NCBI GenBank assembly: GCA_047600605.1
Contig: JASGKK010000003.1
Span: 744,001 to 808,000 of the forward strand
Reading direction: 5' to 3'
Source of the DNA: CAYMZZ01 sp047600605
Lineage (GTDB): Bacteria; Bacteroidota; Bacteroidia; Chitinophagales; Chitinophagaceae
Length of the DNA: 64,000 bases
Shown: piece after piece, positions 33,799 through 41,559 of the stretch
Layout of the letters: the number at the start of each line of letters is the position of its first letter
Position numbering within the stretch: the first letter of the stretch is position 1
Position numbers and translations under genes: made by a program
Notes under the pieces: generated by a model
Seen by the model: the letters and a program-made list of their open reading frames with translations, nothing else
Database searches by the model: none
What the model was told of the DNA's origin: nothing

Positions 33799-33965
33799 TG
33801 TAGGGGGAGGAGTCGAACCTCCACGAGGCAGTTAGCCATAATGCAAATTCCAGTGGTCAACCCTGGTCGGCCAGCCGAAGCCAGCCGGCTCTACATTACG
33901 TTTATCCTGTTATCCCCACCCCCGAGACGAGAGGGCATGTCTGCCAAAAATTTCATCACCCCACA
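33799..33965 (-). ncRNA. tRNA-Leu-like structured RNA, 167 nt, with an oversized variable region
   Basis: Read on the minus strand, a 7-bp acceptor TGTGGGG (33965-33959) pairs with CCCTACA (33805-33799). TG follows, then a Leu-type D arm (ATG...TTGGCAGACAT). The anticodon-like arm is CCCTC/TCGTCTC/GGGGG. The T arm is exact: GGAGG, TTCGACT, CCTCC (33822-33806). Between the anticodon-like and T arms lie about 95 nt that can fold (CGTAATG with CATTATG, AGCCG/CGGCT, CCAG/CTGG, GGC/GCC), against 13-16 nt in a normal tRNA-Leu. Position 33 is C, so no standard anticodon results, and no CCA is encoded. A matching promoter and terminator flank it. It may be a decayed tRNA or a new RNA class. Confidence 0.5.
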
Positions 33966-34033
33966 GTATAAAGCTGAGTACAGACTGATTGTGATCTGTT
34001 ACTAAGCGGTGTATCAAAGAGCGTTTGATAGAA

Positions 34034-34065
34034 CAAATATAGCACAATCGGCCTTTTATTTCCAA
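34034..34065 (-). promoter_or_regulatory. Promoter of the tRNA-Leu-like RNA
   Basis: On the minus strand TTG (34065-34063), 21 nt, then TATATTTG (34041-34034), an exact TAnnTTTG. Transcription would start near 34027, about 62 nt before the acceptor stem; that leader contains an ACAGA/TCTGT hairpin. Confidence 0.6.
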
Positions 34066-34067
34066 AA

Positions 34068-34112
34068 TATTCAAAGTTTATTTTGAAAATATAGATATTG
34101 TTCAAATATTTG
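34068..34112. promoter_or_regulatory. Possible operator in the lrp upstream region
   Basis: Two AT-rich inverted repeats occur here: an imperfect one (ATTCAAAG...TTTGAAAAT, from 34069) and the perfect palindrome CAAATATTTG at 34103-34112. They lie between the divergent RNA gene promoter and the Lrp-family start, where an autoregulatory site would be expected. Confidence 0.35.
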
Positions 34113-34142
34113 CACTTATTAATTGAAAAACTCAAAAAAGAG

Positions 34143-34620
34143 ATGGAAAAATCGGCCGCTAAATTGAATCTTCGACAAGCTCGACCTCGATATCATCCTG
34201 CACATGATGGAAAATGCAGAAATATCTTATGCCGATCTGGGCAAAAAGCTTTTTGTATCGGGTGGTACTATCCACGTACGGATCAAAAAACTGCAGGAGG
34301 CAGGCGTTGTAAAAGGTACAAAACTCAGTGCAGATCTGAAACTGCTGGGGTATGACGTAATTGCCTTTATAGGTATTTATCTAAAAGAAAGTTCCCTCTA
34401 CGATACCGTGGCCAAAGAGCTTCAGAAAATTCCGGAAATAGTCCGGCTAAACTATACCACCGGCAACTATAGCATGTTTGCTGAAATTGTATGCAAAGAC
34501 ATCTCGCAGCTACGCTATGTCCTCCACGACCAGCTGCAAAAAATCAAAGGTATAGAACGCACAGAAACCTTTATCTCCCTGGAAGAAAGCTTTAGCAGGA
34601 ATGTACGTGTTGGAGGGTAG
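34143..34620 (+). CDS. Lrp/AsnC family transcriptional regulator with apparent +1 frameshift near the N-terminus
   Basis: From ATG 34143 the frame reads MEKSAAKLNL and then leaves the family. Skipping one base after CTT (34170-34172) restores L-D-K-L-D-L-D-I-I-L-H-M-M-E-N-A, exactly the first helix of Lrp proteins. The remainder (HTH with V-S-G-G-T-I-H-V-R-I-K-K-L, then an RAM/ligand domain) is intact to 34620. The site CTT-CGA resembles the prfB CTT slippage site with a slow next codon. A single-base indel or a shorter protein from ATG 34204 (138 residues, lacking helix 1) are the alternatives. Confidence 0.75.
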
Positions 34621-34674
34621 CATAAAATGCTCACAATTAAATCTTTATACTTTTATGCCTTTCGGGAGATCGGG

Positions 34675-34706
34675 TTTGGGTAAATAACTGATTATTGCTA
34701 TCTTCG
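34675..34706 (+). promoter_or_regulatory. Candidate promoter of the 34.7 kb lipoprotein gene
   Basis: TTTG at 34675-34678 and TATCTTCG at 34699-34706 (seven of eight to TAnnTTTG counting the free positions) are separated by 20 nt. The ATG is 26 nt beyond. Confidence 0.45.
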
Positions 34707-34731
34707 GTATTGTGTATTTAAAACACATTTC

Positions 34732-35151
34732 ATGCGAGCCATATTTTACTCCTTCTTATCTGTATTGCTGATTACATCCTTCTTTTCCTGCGGAAAAGGG
34801 GGCGGCAATTCGCCTGAGCCGAATCCTCCCGCAGAAGCGCCGCTGACTTTGGTAACCGACCCGGCGGTAAATGCTGTACAGGCTCCTGCACCGGCTCCTT
34901 ATACCGTAAAAGTAACTGTGACCTCGACGATGCCTGCCAATGGTGTCAAAATAGATGTAACTGCACGCAAAGATGATGGCTCGGGTGCCAGCCCATTTTT
35001 TACTACCACCCTCAATACGAGTTCTGCTGCCAGTACGATTACAATCAACAACACTCCGGCCAATACGCAATGCCTGGTAGAAGTGAAAGTAACTTCCCGT
35101 TCTACCGCCAGCAATACCTGGACAGGTAGTTATCGTTTTTCCAGTAAATAA
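34732..35151 (+). CDS. Putative lipoprotein of unknown function
   Basis: 139 residues. Lipoprotein signal ends S-F-F-S-C20-G-K-G-G, then a Pro-rich linker (S-P-E-P-N-P-P-A-E-A-P) and one all-beta domain of about 90 residues with many Thr/Ser. It resembles small Ig-like domains, but I recognise no family. Its stop is followed directly by the convergent DUF1398 stop. Confidence 0.65.
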   Translation: MRAIFYSFLSVLLITSFFSCGKGGGNSPEPNPPAEAPLTLVTDPAVNAVQAPAPAPYTVKVTVTSTMPANGVKIDVTARKDDGSGASPFFTTTLNTSSAASTITINNTPANTQCLVEVKVTSRSTASNTWTGSYRFSSK

Positions 35152-35547
35152 TTATTGCGGAATATTTTCTGTGAGCAGGAGGTGTCCCGACAGATCGTAG
35201 TAAGTGCAGGTCATAGCATCCAAAAGGACTACCCATTTTTCTACTCCGGCTCCGGCAGACTGGTGGCAAAAGGTCAGGTAATCCGATTTTCCGGCCTGAT
35301 GAGCTTTCAGGTCACTGATAAATTTTTCCGTGTTGCTTTTTTCAGCAATTGCCAGTGCGGAATATTTGGCAGGAGAATCTACAGCGTATCCATCGGCTCC
35401 GGAGTAATGCGTGTGACCATCTTTTACAAAGGTTTCATAATGCAATACACCCAACTGTTTCAGATCACGGATATAAGCCGGAAAATCTGCACCGGATTTT
35501 ACACGGGCGTGTGCAGTGATTATTTCTTCGAGTGAAAACATATACAC
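35152..35547 (-). CDS. DUF1398 family protein
   Basis: 131 residues, cytoplasmic. F-P-A-Y-I-R-D-L-K-Q-L-G-V-L-H-Y-E-T-F-V, D-G-H-T-H-Y-S-G and Y-L-T-F-C-H-Q-S-A-G-A-G-V-E-K-W match the DUF1398 family. The molecular role is unknown. The start could be Met1 or Met3. It converges with the lipoprotein gene without a gap, so the two transcripts must overlap. Confidence 0.8.
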   Translation of the reverse strand: MYMFSLEEIITAHARVKSGADFPAYIRDLKQLGVLHYETFVKDGHTHYSGADGYAVDSPAKYSALAIAEKSNTEKFISDLKAHQAGKSDYLTFCHQSAGAGVEKWVVLLDAMTCTYYDLSGHLLLTENIPQ

Positions 35548-35588
35548 GTGTTTAATGGTGAATGATAGCTGCTGATGGCTTTCAGTAA

Positions 35589-36668
35589 TCAGCGTACCTG
35601 CAGCGCATCTCTAAGCCCGTTGCCCAATAAATTAAAAGCCAGTACCAGCAGCATAATAGCAACACCCGGTATAAGAGCCAGCATCGGGTTTTGGGTGATG
35701 ATAAAATTGTAATTCTCATTGATCATAAGCCCCCAGCTGGGCTGAGGCGGTTGTACACCAATCCCCAGGAAACTCAGACCAGCCTCAATAACGATAGCCG
35801 AAGCAAAATTGGAAGCAGCGATCACGATGACCGGACCCAGAATGTTCGGCCATATATGCCGTGCAATAGTACGCAGATGCGAAAAACCGAGTGCCCGCGC
35901 TGCTTCTACATATTCCAGTTCCCGTACGGCAAGTATCTGGCCGCGTACCAGCCTGGCCACACTCACCCACATGGTCATGCCCACAGCAATAAATACCTGC
36001 CAGAAACCACGTCCCAGTACAAGGGTGATCGCAAAAACCAGTAGAAGTGTGGGAATACTCCAGATCACGTTGATGAACCACATGATGAGATCATCTGTAC
36101 GTCCCCTGAAATAACCGGCCAGTGAACCCAGCAATAACCCTATGGATAATGAGATGATCACGGTGATAAGCCCTACACTGAGGCTCACTCTTGTACCCAG
36201 CAGGAGACGGCTAAACAGATCCCGCCCAAACTTATCTGTTCCGAGCCAGAAGGTTTGTGTGATGACAGGCGTTGCGGCCAGCTGACTTTTATGATAGGTA
36301 CGGGTTTCGGTAACGCCATCATCAATAAATTTTTCAACCCGCACAGAATCTCCATCAATACGACTGGTGGATATGGGGACATAATAATAAGCGTCTTCCT
36401 GACCATCCAGCAGACGTCTAAAGAACCCTGCTTTTTTTACAGGCCGTTCTTTTTTTACCAGTATGAAACTTTGTTTGAAACCAGGTTTTTTACCGCCTAT
36501 TTCCACTATCTGGCGGTTGCTGTTGGGCGACCCGTCCGGAGCCAGTAAATACGCGGTCGATGCAATGAGCAATGCCAATGCAATTACAATCAAACCACCC
36601 ATGGCTGTTTTATTTTGCCGGAGGCGATTCCATGCAGCACGCTGAAACGAAACAGAAGGTTGGCTCAC
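35589..36668 (-). CDS. ABC transporter permease, oligopeptide/dipeptide (OppC/DppC) type
   Basis: 359 residues: an N-terminal helix (about 22-43), a long periplasmic insertion (about 45-135), then the binding-protein-dependent permease domain with G-T-D-x-F-G-R-D-L-F-S-R-L near 140 and the E-A-A-R-A-L-G cytoplasmic loop that docks the ATPase. No cognate permease B, ATPase or binding protein is nearby, so it is an orphan here. The large insertion is typical of Bacteroidota OppC. Confidence 0.88.
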   Translation of the reverse strand: MSQPSVSFQRAAWNRLRQNKTAMGGLIVIALALLIASTAYLLAPDGSPNSNRQIVEIGGKKPGFKQSFILVKKERPVKKAGFFRRLLDGQEDAYYYVPISTSRIDGDSVRVEKFIDDGVTETRTYHKSQLAATPVITQTFWLGTDKFGRDLFSRLLLGTRVSLSVGLITVIISLSIGLLLGSLAGYFRGRTDDLIMWFINVIWSIPTLLLVFAITLVLGRGFWQVFIAVGMTMWVSVARLVRGQILAVRELEYVEAARALGFSHLRTIARHIWPNILGPVIVIAASNFASAIVIEAGLSFLGIGVQPPQPSWGLMINENYNFIITQNPMLALIPGVAIMLLVLAFNLLGNGLRDALQVR

Positions 36669-36694
36669 AGTAGAAAATAAGATTCAAGATAAAC

Positions 36695-36775
36695 CAAAAG
36701 TCGAAAGGTATAAGGTTTAAAAGTGTAAAGGTAAAAGCAGGTGCTTCTAATACCTTTCTACTTTTATACAGTTCT
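36695..36775. repeat. Intergenic microrepeat cluster
   Basis: GTCGAAAGGTATAAGGTTT, AAAAGTGTAAAGGTAAAAG, then the complementary-type TACCTTTCTACTTTTATAC. The two halves can pair in part, so the gap can fold as a loose hairpin. Confidence 0.45.
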
Positions 36776-37887
36776 TACCTGACCATCCTTCCCTTCCATT
36801 GATACTTTCCCTGCTGGCCCAGCAACCCGGCTGTGAGTGTGTAGAGAATATGAAGCGGCTGCAAAAAGAAAAAATATTTCAGTAAACCCTGCATCCCGAA
36901 GAATCGTGATATACTTACTACAAAAGGGAGTTCTGCCAGCGTTTTACCAACCCATAGCCCCAGTGCCAGCAACCACCACTGAGTATGCCAGCAGCCAGCT
37001 ATCAATAGTACTGGAAAGCATAGATTAAACAGGAAAACAAGGAGCATAACGGCTTTGATACGGAAATCCATATAATGACCGGCCTTGCTGGCCCATCGGA
37101 TCCGTTGCTGTAAAAAAGCTGTCCAGCTATGTTCAGTCTCTGTATGTACAATAGCTTCAGCAGCTAAAACATAGCCGGTCCTGCCAGGAAAATGCCAGGC
37201 AATTTTGTGCATCAGCAACAGATCATCGCCGGAGGCAATATGGTCAATGCCGGTAAATCCCCCTACCGCATCAAAAGCAGTACGGCTGTATGCCTGGTTA
37301 GCACCATTGCTCATACTGTACAGTTGCCGGTGCACAGCGGCAGCCGTAATACCCTGCAACACGGCAAAATCATAAGCCTGAAAAACAGAAAGTAAACGAT
37401 TGGAATACTGCATGGCTACAGGCGCAGCAATGTATACGTAATTATTTTTTTCATAAAAAGCTACCATCGTAGCCAGCCATTCGGGTCCCATATGGCAATC
37501 ACCATCTGTTGTAATAATGAGTTCGCCGGCAGAAGCCTGTATGCCTGTATCAACGGCCTTTTTTTTGTAAGAGTTAATTGCATCGGCCTTCAGATGAATG
37601 AGTTTTACGTTGTCGTAGCCTTCTACTATTTGAACCGTTTCATCAGTAGAATCATCGTTGACAATGATAATTTCAAGCAGATGTGCCGGGTACTGCTGAG
37701 CCTGCAATGACTCAATAAGCCGGCCGATATGTGCCGCTTCATTTCTTACCGGCACTATTACAGATACGGAAGTTTTGCATGCAGTGACAGCATCTGGCCG
37801 GAATTCGGGTATTTGCCGCCAAAAAAGGTAGTAGGAAAAAATCAATATCCCATAACCGGAAAAAAGAAGGATAACCGGGATTAGCAA
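36775..37887 (-). CDS. Membrane glycosyltransferase family 2
   Basis: 370 residues starting at TTG (no in-frame ATG upstream before a stop). One N-terminal helix, then the GT-A domain: V-I-V-P-V-R-N-E-A, V-N-D-D-S-T-D-E-T, T-T-D-G-D-C (DxD), a late G-D-D and Q-R-I-R-W (QxxRW). At least three hydrophobic helices follow residue 270. The QxxRW motif marks processive or chain-forming GT2 enzymes. A -7 box (TAGTTTTG) lies about 16 nt before the start. Confidence 0.88.
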   Translation of the reverse strand: MLIPVILLFSGYGILIFSYYLFWRQIPEFRPDAVTACKTSVSVIVPVRNEAAHIGRLIESLQAQQYPAHLLEIIIVNDDSTDETVQIVEGYDNVKLIHLKADAINSYKKKAVDTGIQASAGELIITTDGDCHMGPEWLATMVAFYEKNNYVYIAAPVAMQYSNRLLSVFQAYDFAVLQGITAAAVHRQLYSMSNGANQAYSRTAFDAVGGFTGIDHIASGDDLLLMHKIAWHFPGRTGYVLAAEAIVHTETEHSWTAFLQQRIRWASKAGHYMDFRIKAVMLLVFLFNLCFPVLLIAGCWHTQWWLLALGLWVGKTLAELPFVVSISRFFGMQGLLKYFFFLQPLHILYTLTAGLLGQQGKYQWKGRMVR

Positions 37888-37903
37888 CAGGACTAGTTTC
37901 GTA

Positions 37904-37911
37904 CAAAACTA
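37904..37911 (-). promoter_or_regulatory. Candidate -7 box for the GT2 gene
   Basis: TAGTTTTG matches TAnnTTTG, 16 nt ahead of the TTG start codon. No clear TTG at the -33 distance. Confidence 0.3.
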
Positions 37912-38010
37912 ATTAATACCTGTAAGAGTAAAAAGGTGAAAATGATGATCCGGTAATTTATTCCTGCTTCTCATCAAAAAGAGACATTTTTGCGAGCAAC
38001 GAGACTTCTT

Positions 38011-39216
38011 ATGGCTACAACCAGACGATCCAGGAAATTACTTTTTGGCCTTTTGGCAATGCTTATCCTTCTGTTGCTGGCGGAAGTAGCAGGGAGAGTT
38101 GCATTTTTTTTCAAATTCAGGAAAGTTGACACAAGCCTTTCTGTACAGGGCAATGCTTTGCAAAAAGATGATGCACATCTTATTTTCCGTAACAGGTCTT
38201 TTTACGCTGATTATGGGTTCGGTTTTCAGAATAATGAAGAAGGATTCAAGTCAGAACCTGGTGATACAGAAATGCCTCATAAAACAGCCGGCGATTACTG
38301 GGTCTTTTTGTTTGGTGCTTCGGCTATGGAAGGTATGGGCTCCAATAAGGATGGCGCCTGGCTCGATATCACAGGTGTCAGAGACCGGACCTATGAAACC
38401 TCAATAGCGTTTTTATTGCAGCAGCAATTACAAATAAAAATGCCGGATAAGCAGGTACGGGTTTTTTCGGCAGCCAATAGCGGCTTTACGGTTTTGCAAA
38501 GTCAGCTACAGTATCAGCGCCTGAAAGAGGCTTATGCAATGGACTTTGTAATATTGATGGACGGAGTAAACGAACCGCTGATAGAAAATAATTCCTTATC
38601 AGTTAAGGAACTAATTCAAACCAATTGGGATGCGGCACCGCTACACCATGCACCTCTCCGGTATATCATTCCATTTACTAAAAACAGTGCGCTGATGTAC
38701 TGGATGAAACAGGGTCTTTTTGAAGCAAAGATGAATGCACGGCTCCGCAAAGCCCGGGAGAAGGGATACCCGCATCGCAAAGAGTGGCTCAATCGGGAAG
38801 GGACTACTGCCTGGGCAGACAGCCAGGCTATCACAACGCGGAGCACCCTTGACAGCTTTTCACATTATTTACAGGCATTTGACCGGCAACTGACTGCTGA
38901 TAATATGCCCCACCTGCTTTTTATACAACCACATTTGATTCTGAAGCAGCCAGAATTATTGACCGAAACAGAAAAGGCCCTGTTGCATTATTATCAGTCA
39001 GGGGAGACCAACAATGCATATTTTAATACTTATTTAAAAAAAATGCATAACTATGCTGATACGGTGTCTTCAAAAACAATCGCGTCGCTTGCTTTCATGC
39101 ATTACAACAAGTTCGAAACATTTGTTGATTACTGCCATTTTTCGTCACAGGCCAATCAACAGCTGGCCGGTTTTTTTGCAGAACAGATTTTTAAAGAAAT
39201 TACAACAAGCGAATAA
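38011..39216 (+). CDS. Membrane-anchored SGNH hydrolase-like protein of the carbamoyltransferase cassette
   Basis: 401 residues from the ATG at 38011 (the longer frame begins with TTG). One N-terminal transmembrane helix, then an SGNH-like domain: F-L-F-G-A-S-A-M-E-G (Ser in a GAS rather than GDS setting), V-I-L-M-D-G-V-N-E (block III) and D-Y-C-H-F-S near the C-terminus (catalytic Asp/His). Probably acts on a periplasmic or surface glycan. The carbamoyltransferase starts 15 nt after its stop, so they form one unit. Confidence 0.78.
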   Translation: MATTRRSRKLLFGLLAMLILLLLAEVAGRVAFFFKFRKVDTSLSVQGNALQKDDAHLIFRNRSFYADYGFGFQNNEEGFKSEPGDTEMPHKTAGDYWVFLFGASAMEGMGSNKDGAWLDITGVRDRTYETSIAFLLQQQLQIKMPDKQVRVFSAANSGFTVLQSQLQYQRLKEAYAMDFVILMDGVNEPLIENNSLSVKELIQTNWDAAPLHHAPLRYIIPFTKNSALMYWMKQGLFEAKMNARLRKAREKGYPHRKEWLNREGTTAWADSQAITTRSTLDSFSHYLQAFDRQLTADNMPHLLFIQPHLILKQPELLTETEKALLHYYQSGETNNAYFNTYLKKMHNYADTVSSKTIASLAFMHYNKFETFVDYCHFSSQANQQLAGFFAEQIFKEITTSE

Positions 39217-39231
39217 GCCACTTTTTTTATC

Positions 39232-41046
39232 ATGTATATTCTGGGAATCTCTGCTTTCTTTCATGATTCAGCCGCAGTACTCATCAGAGATGGTGAGATA
39301 ATAGCAGCTGTGCAGGAAGAACGGTTTTCCCGTATCAAAAACGACCAGACTTTTCCGTTGCAGTCGATCAGGTATTGCCTTTCTTATGCAGGTATAACTG
39401 TCAGTGACCTGGAGATGGTAGTATTTTATGAAAAGCCATTTATTAAATTCGAACGCATACTGCAAACTATTTATGAAACGGCGCCGTTGAGCCTGCTTAC
39501 TTTTTTAAAGGCCATGCCGGGCTGGATCAAAGAAAAGCTGCTGATAAAAAAAATAATACGGGATCGTTTGGCCGAACTGGGCGAATTAGACGGGAAAAAA
39601 CTAAATATACAATTCTCCTCGCATCACCTTTCTCATGCGGCCAGTTCTTATTTTGCTTCAGGTTTTTCAGAAGCAGCGATACTCACGATCGATGGTGTGG
39701 GAGAATGGGCTACCTGTACAATTTCCGTGGGTTCGGAGAATAGTATAACGATAAGGAAACAACTCAATTTTCCCCATTCTGTAGGTTTGTTCTTTTCAGC
39801 AATTACACTTTTTTGCGGATTCAGGGTCAACTCAGACGAATACAAATTGATGGGCCTGGCCGCTTATGGCAATGAAACAGATCCGGAGTATGATAAGTTT
39901 AGACGTATCCTGGAGGATAAACTTATCCGGCAGTACAATGATGGATCTGTGCAATTGAATCAACAATACTTTTCTTTTCGTTATGGAAGCCGCATGTTTG
40001 ATGAGCAGAAGTGGCAAAAACTGTTTGATTTACCCGTTCGCAAAAGAAATGAGCCACTTGGTCAGTCATATTGCAACCTGGCGCTTGCAGCACAGCATGT
40101 ATTGGAAAATATCGTACAGGCAATGGCCCGGGAAGCTAAACAGCTTACCGGCAAGAGCCGTCTTTGCCTGGCTGGCGGCGTAGCGCTCAATTGTGTGGCC
40201 AATGGTAAACTTGCTGCTTCCGGGTTGTTTGAAGACCTATTTATTCAACCAGCATCCGGCGATGCAGGCGGTGCGCTGGGAGCTGCCCTGGCTGCTTATC
40301 ATATCGGTTTAGACAAGCCACTGCGTATTACCGGTTCATCTGCCGATCAAATGAAAAGCTCTTTGTTGGGGCCATCCTATTCAGATCAGCAGGTGATGGC
40401 AGCAGCCAACAGGTTTTCTTTTGCGTGGGAACAGCTGGCCGATGAAGAGCTGTTCAAAAAAGTAGCCACATTACTAAGTGAAGGCTTTGTAATAGGATGG
40501 CATCAGGGACGTATGGAGTTTGGGCCGCGTGCGCTGGGCAACCGGAGTATCCTTGCAGACCCGCGCCACCCGGAAATGCAACGTATACTTAATCTGAAAG
40601 TAAAATTCAGGGAAGGGTTCAGACCCTTTGCCCCTATTATATTACAGGAAGAGGCTGCCAGGTATTTTCAGGCCACTCATCCTTCTCCTTATATGTTACT
40701 GGCATTTCCACTAATAGAGAAATACAGGGAGCCTTATCCAAAAGGCGCAACAGTGTGGTCCATGGAAGAAAAACTTCAATTTAAACGGAGTTTTGTACCG
40801 GCAGTTACTCATATTGACTATACCGCACGGCTACAAACTGTCACTGATATAAGTAATCCAAAGCTATATCGGTTGCTGATGCATTTTTTTGTACAAACAG
40901 GTTGCCCCATGCTCATTAATACGAGTTTTAACAGAAATGATGAACCGGTTGTAAATTCGCCGCAGGAGGCGTTGGATTGTCTGCAACAAACCGATATCGA
41001 CTATCTGGTGATCAACAACTTTTTATTTAAAAAGCGTGAATCATGA
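39232..41046 (+). CDS. NodU/CmcH family O-carbamoyltransferase
   Basis: 604 residues. N-terminal Kae1-like domain starting Y-I-L-G-I-S-A-F-F-H-D-S-A and including H-H-L-S-H-A-A-S-S-Y-F-A-S-G (metal His), then the C-terminal YrdC-like half with G-R-M-E-F-G-P-R-A-L-G-N-R-S-I-L-A-D. The family transfers a carbamoyl group to a sugar or alcohol hydroxyl from carbamoyl phosphate through carbamoyl-AMP. The stop overlaps the next start (ATGA). Confidence 0.93.
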   Translation: MYILGISAFFHDSAAVLIRDGEIIAAVQEERFSRIKNDQTFPLQSIRYCLSYAGITVSDLEMVVFYEKPFIKFERILQTIYETAPLSLLTFLKAMPGWIKEKLLIKKIIRDRLAELGELDGKKLNIQFSSHHLSHAASSYFASGFSEAAILTIDGVGEWATCTISVGSENSITIRKQLNFPHSVGLFFSAITLFCGFRVNSDEYKLMGLAAYGNETDPEYDKFRRILEDKLIRQYNDGSVQLNQQYFSFRYGSRMFDEQKWQKLFDLPVRKRNEPLGQSYCNLALAAQHVLENIVQAMAREAKQLTGKSRLCLAGGVALNCVANGKLAASGLFEDLFIQPASGDAGGALGAALAAYHIGLDKPLRITGSSADQMKSSLLGPSYSDQQVMAAANRFSFAWEQLADEELFKKVATLLSEGFVIGWHQGRMEFGPRALGNRSILADPRHPEMQRILNLKVKFREGFRPFAPIILQEEAARYFQATHPSPYMLLAFPLIEKYREPYPKGATVWSMEEKLQFKRSFVPAVTHIDYTARLQTVTDISNPKLYRLLMHFFVQTGCPMLINTSFNRNDEPVVNSPQEALDCLQQTDIDYLVINNFLFKKRES

Positions 41047-41192
41047 AAGAATTCATAAAAGAATTTTGGACGTTTGTTAAGACCCAAAAGAAATGGTGGC
41101 TGCTTCCTACATTCATCATTCTGGTGATTCTGGCATTAGTTATTGTATTTGCGGGCTCTACTATTTCCAGCTTTATCTATACGCTTTTTTAA
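41043..41192 (+). CDS. DUF5989 small membrane protein
   Basis: 49 residues: an amphipathic N-terminus (M-K-E-F-I-K-E-F-W-T-F-V-K), W-W-L-L-P, one transmembrane helix and the ending F-I-Y-T-L-F, the DUF5989 pattern. ATGA overlap with the carbamoyltransferase and a one-base gap to the next gene show tight coupling. Its role is unknown; the family travels with NodU-type carbamoyltransferases and SxtJ proteins. Confidence 0.85.
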   Translation: MKEFIKEFWTFVKTQKKWWLLPTFIILVILALVIVFAGSTISSFIYTLF

Positions 41193-41193
41193 A

Positions 41194-41547
41194 ATGAAAA
41201 ACTCCCGGCAACATTATCTCAAACTTCTGGGTTTTACCAACGGCCTGATCATCTTATACCTGCTGAACCGGCAGATATGGATTTTGTACTTTGCTGTTGG
41301 ACTGGCATCGCTATCTGTTTTATTTCCGGTGATTGCCCGCCTCATAGGCACTTTTCTCGAGAAAGTATTATTGATAGCCGGCCAGTGTGTGAACGTATTG
41401 TTACTGACACTTATCTACATCATAATAGTTACTCCACTGGCATTATACTATCAGTTTAGCCAACGTAAAAAGAAGACAGAGACCAGCAGCGTTTTCGAGA
41501 TGATCGACAAAACATACACTGCCGAAGATTTAAAACATCAATGGTAA
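41194..41547 (+). CDS. SxtJ family membrane protein
   Basis: 117 residues from the ATG at 41194 (the longer frame begins at TTG inside the DUF5989 gene). Three hydrophobic helices (about 10-26, 30-50 and 60-88) and a charged tail with F-E-M-I-D-K-T-Y-T-A-E-D-L. SxtJ-like proteins, named after the saxitoxin cluster, recur beside carbamoyltransferases. Last gene of the cassette. Confidence 0.8.
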   Translation: MKNSRQHYLKLLGFTNGLIILYLLNRQIWILYFAVGLASLSVLFPVIARLIGTFLEKVLLIAGQCVNVLLLTLIYIIIVTPLALYYQFSQRKKKTETSSVFEMIDKTYTAEDLKHQW

Positions 41548-41559
41548 CCCATGTGAGTT

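Noticed and set aside
33799..33965. Transfer-messenger RNA (ssrA)
   Set aside because: Only 167 nt; the 5' part has a Leu-type D arm instead of the conserved tmRNA 5' sequence, and no tag reading frame ending in A-L-A-A is present.
33799..33965. tRNA-Leu with a group I intron
   Set aside because: The anticodon stem CCCTC/GGGGG is contiguous and the extra sequence lies in the variable region; it is also too short for a group I intron.
33784..34005. 73-codon plus-strand frame across the tRNA-like RNA
   Set aside because: The sequence is explained by the RNA stems on the minus strand; the peptide is low-quality and has no homology signal I recognise.
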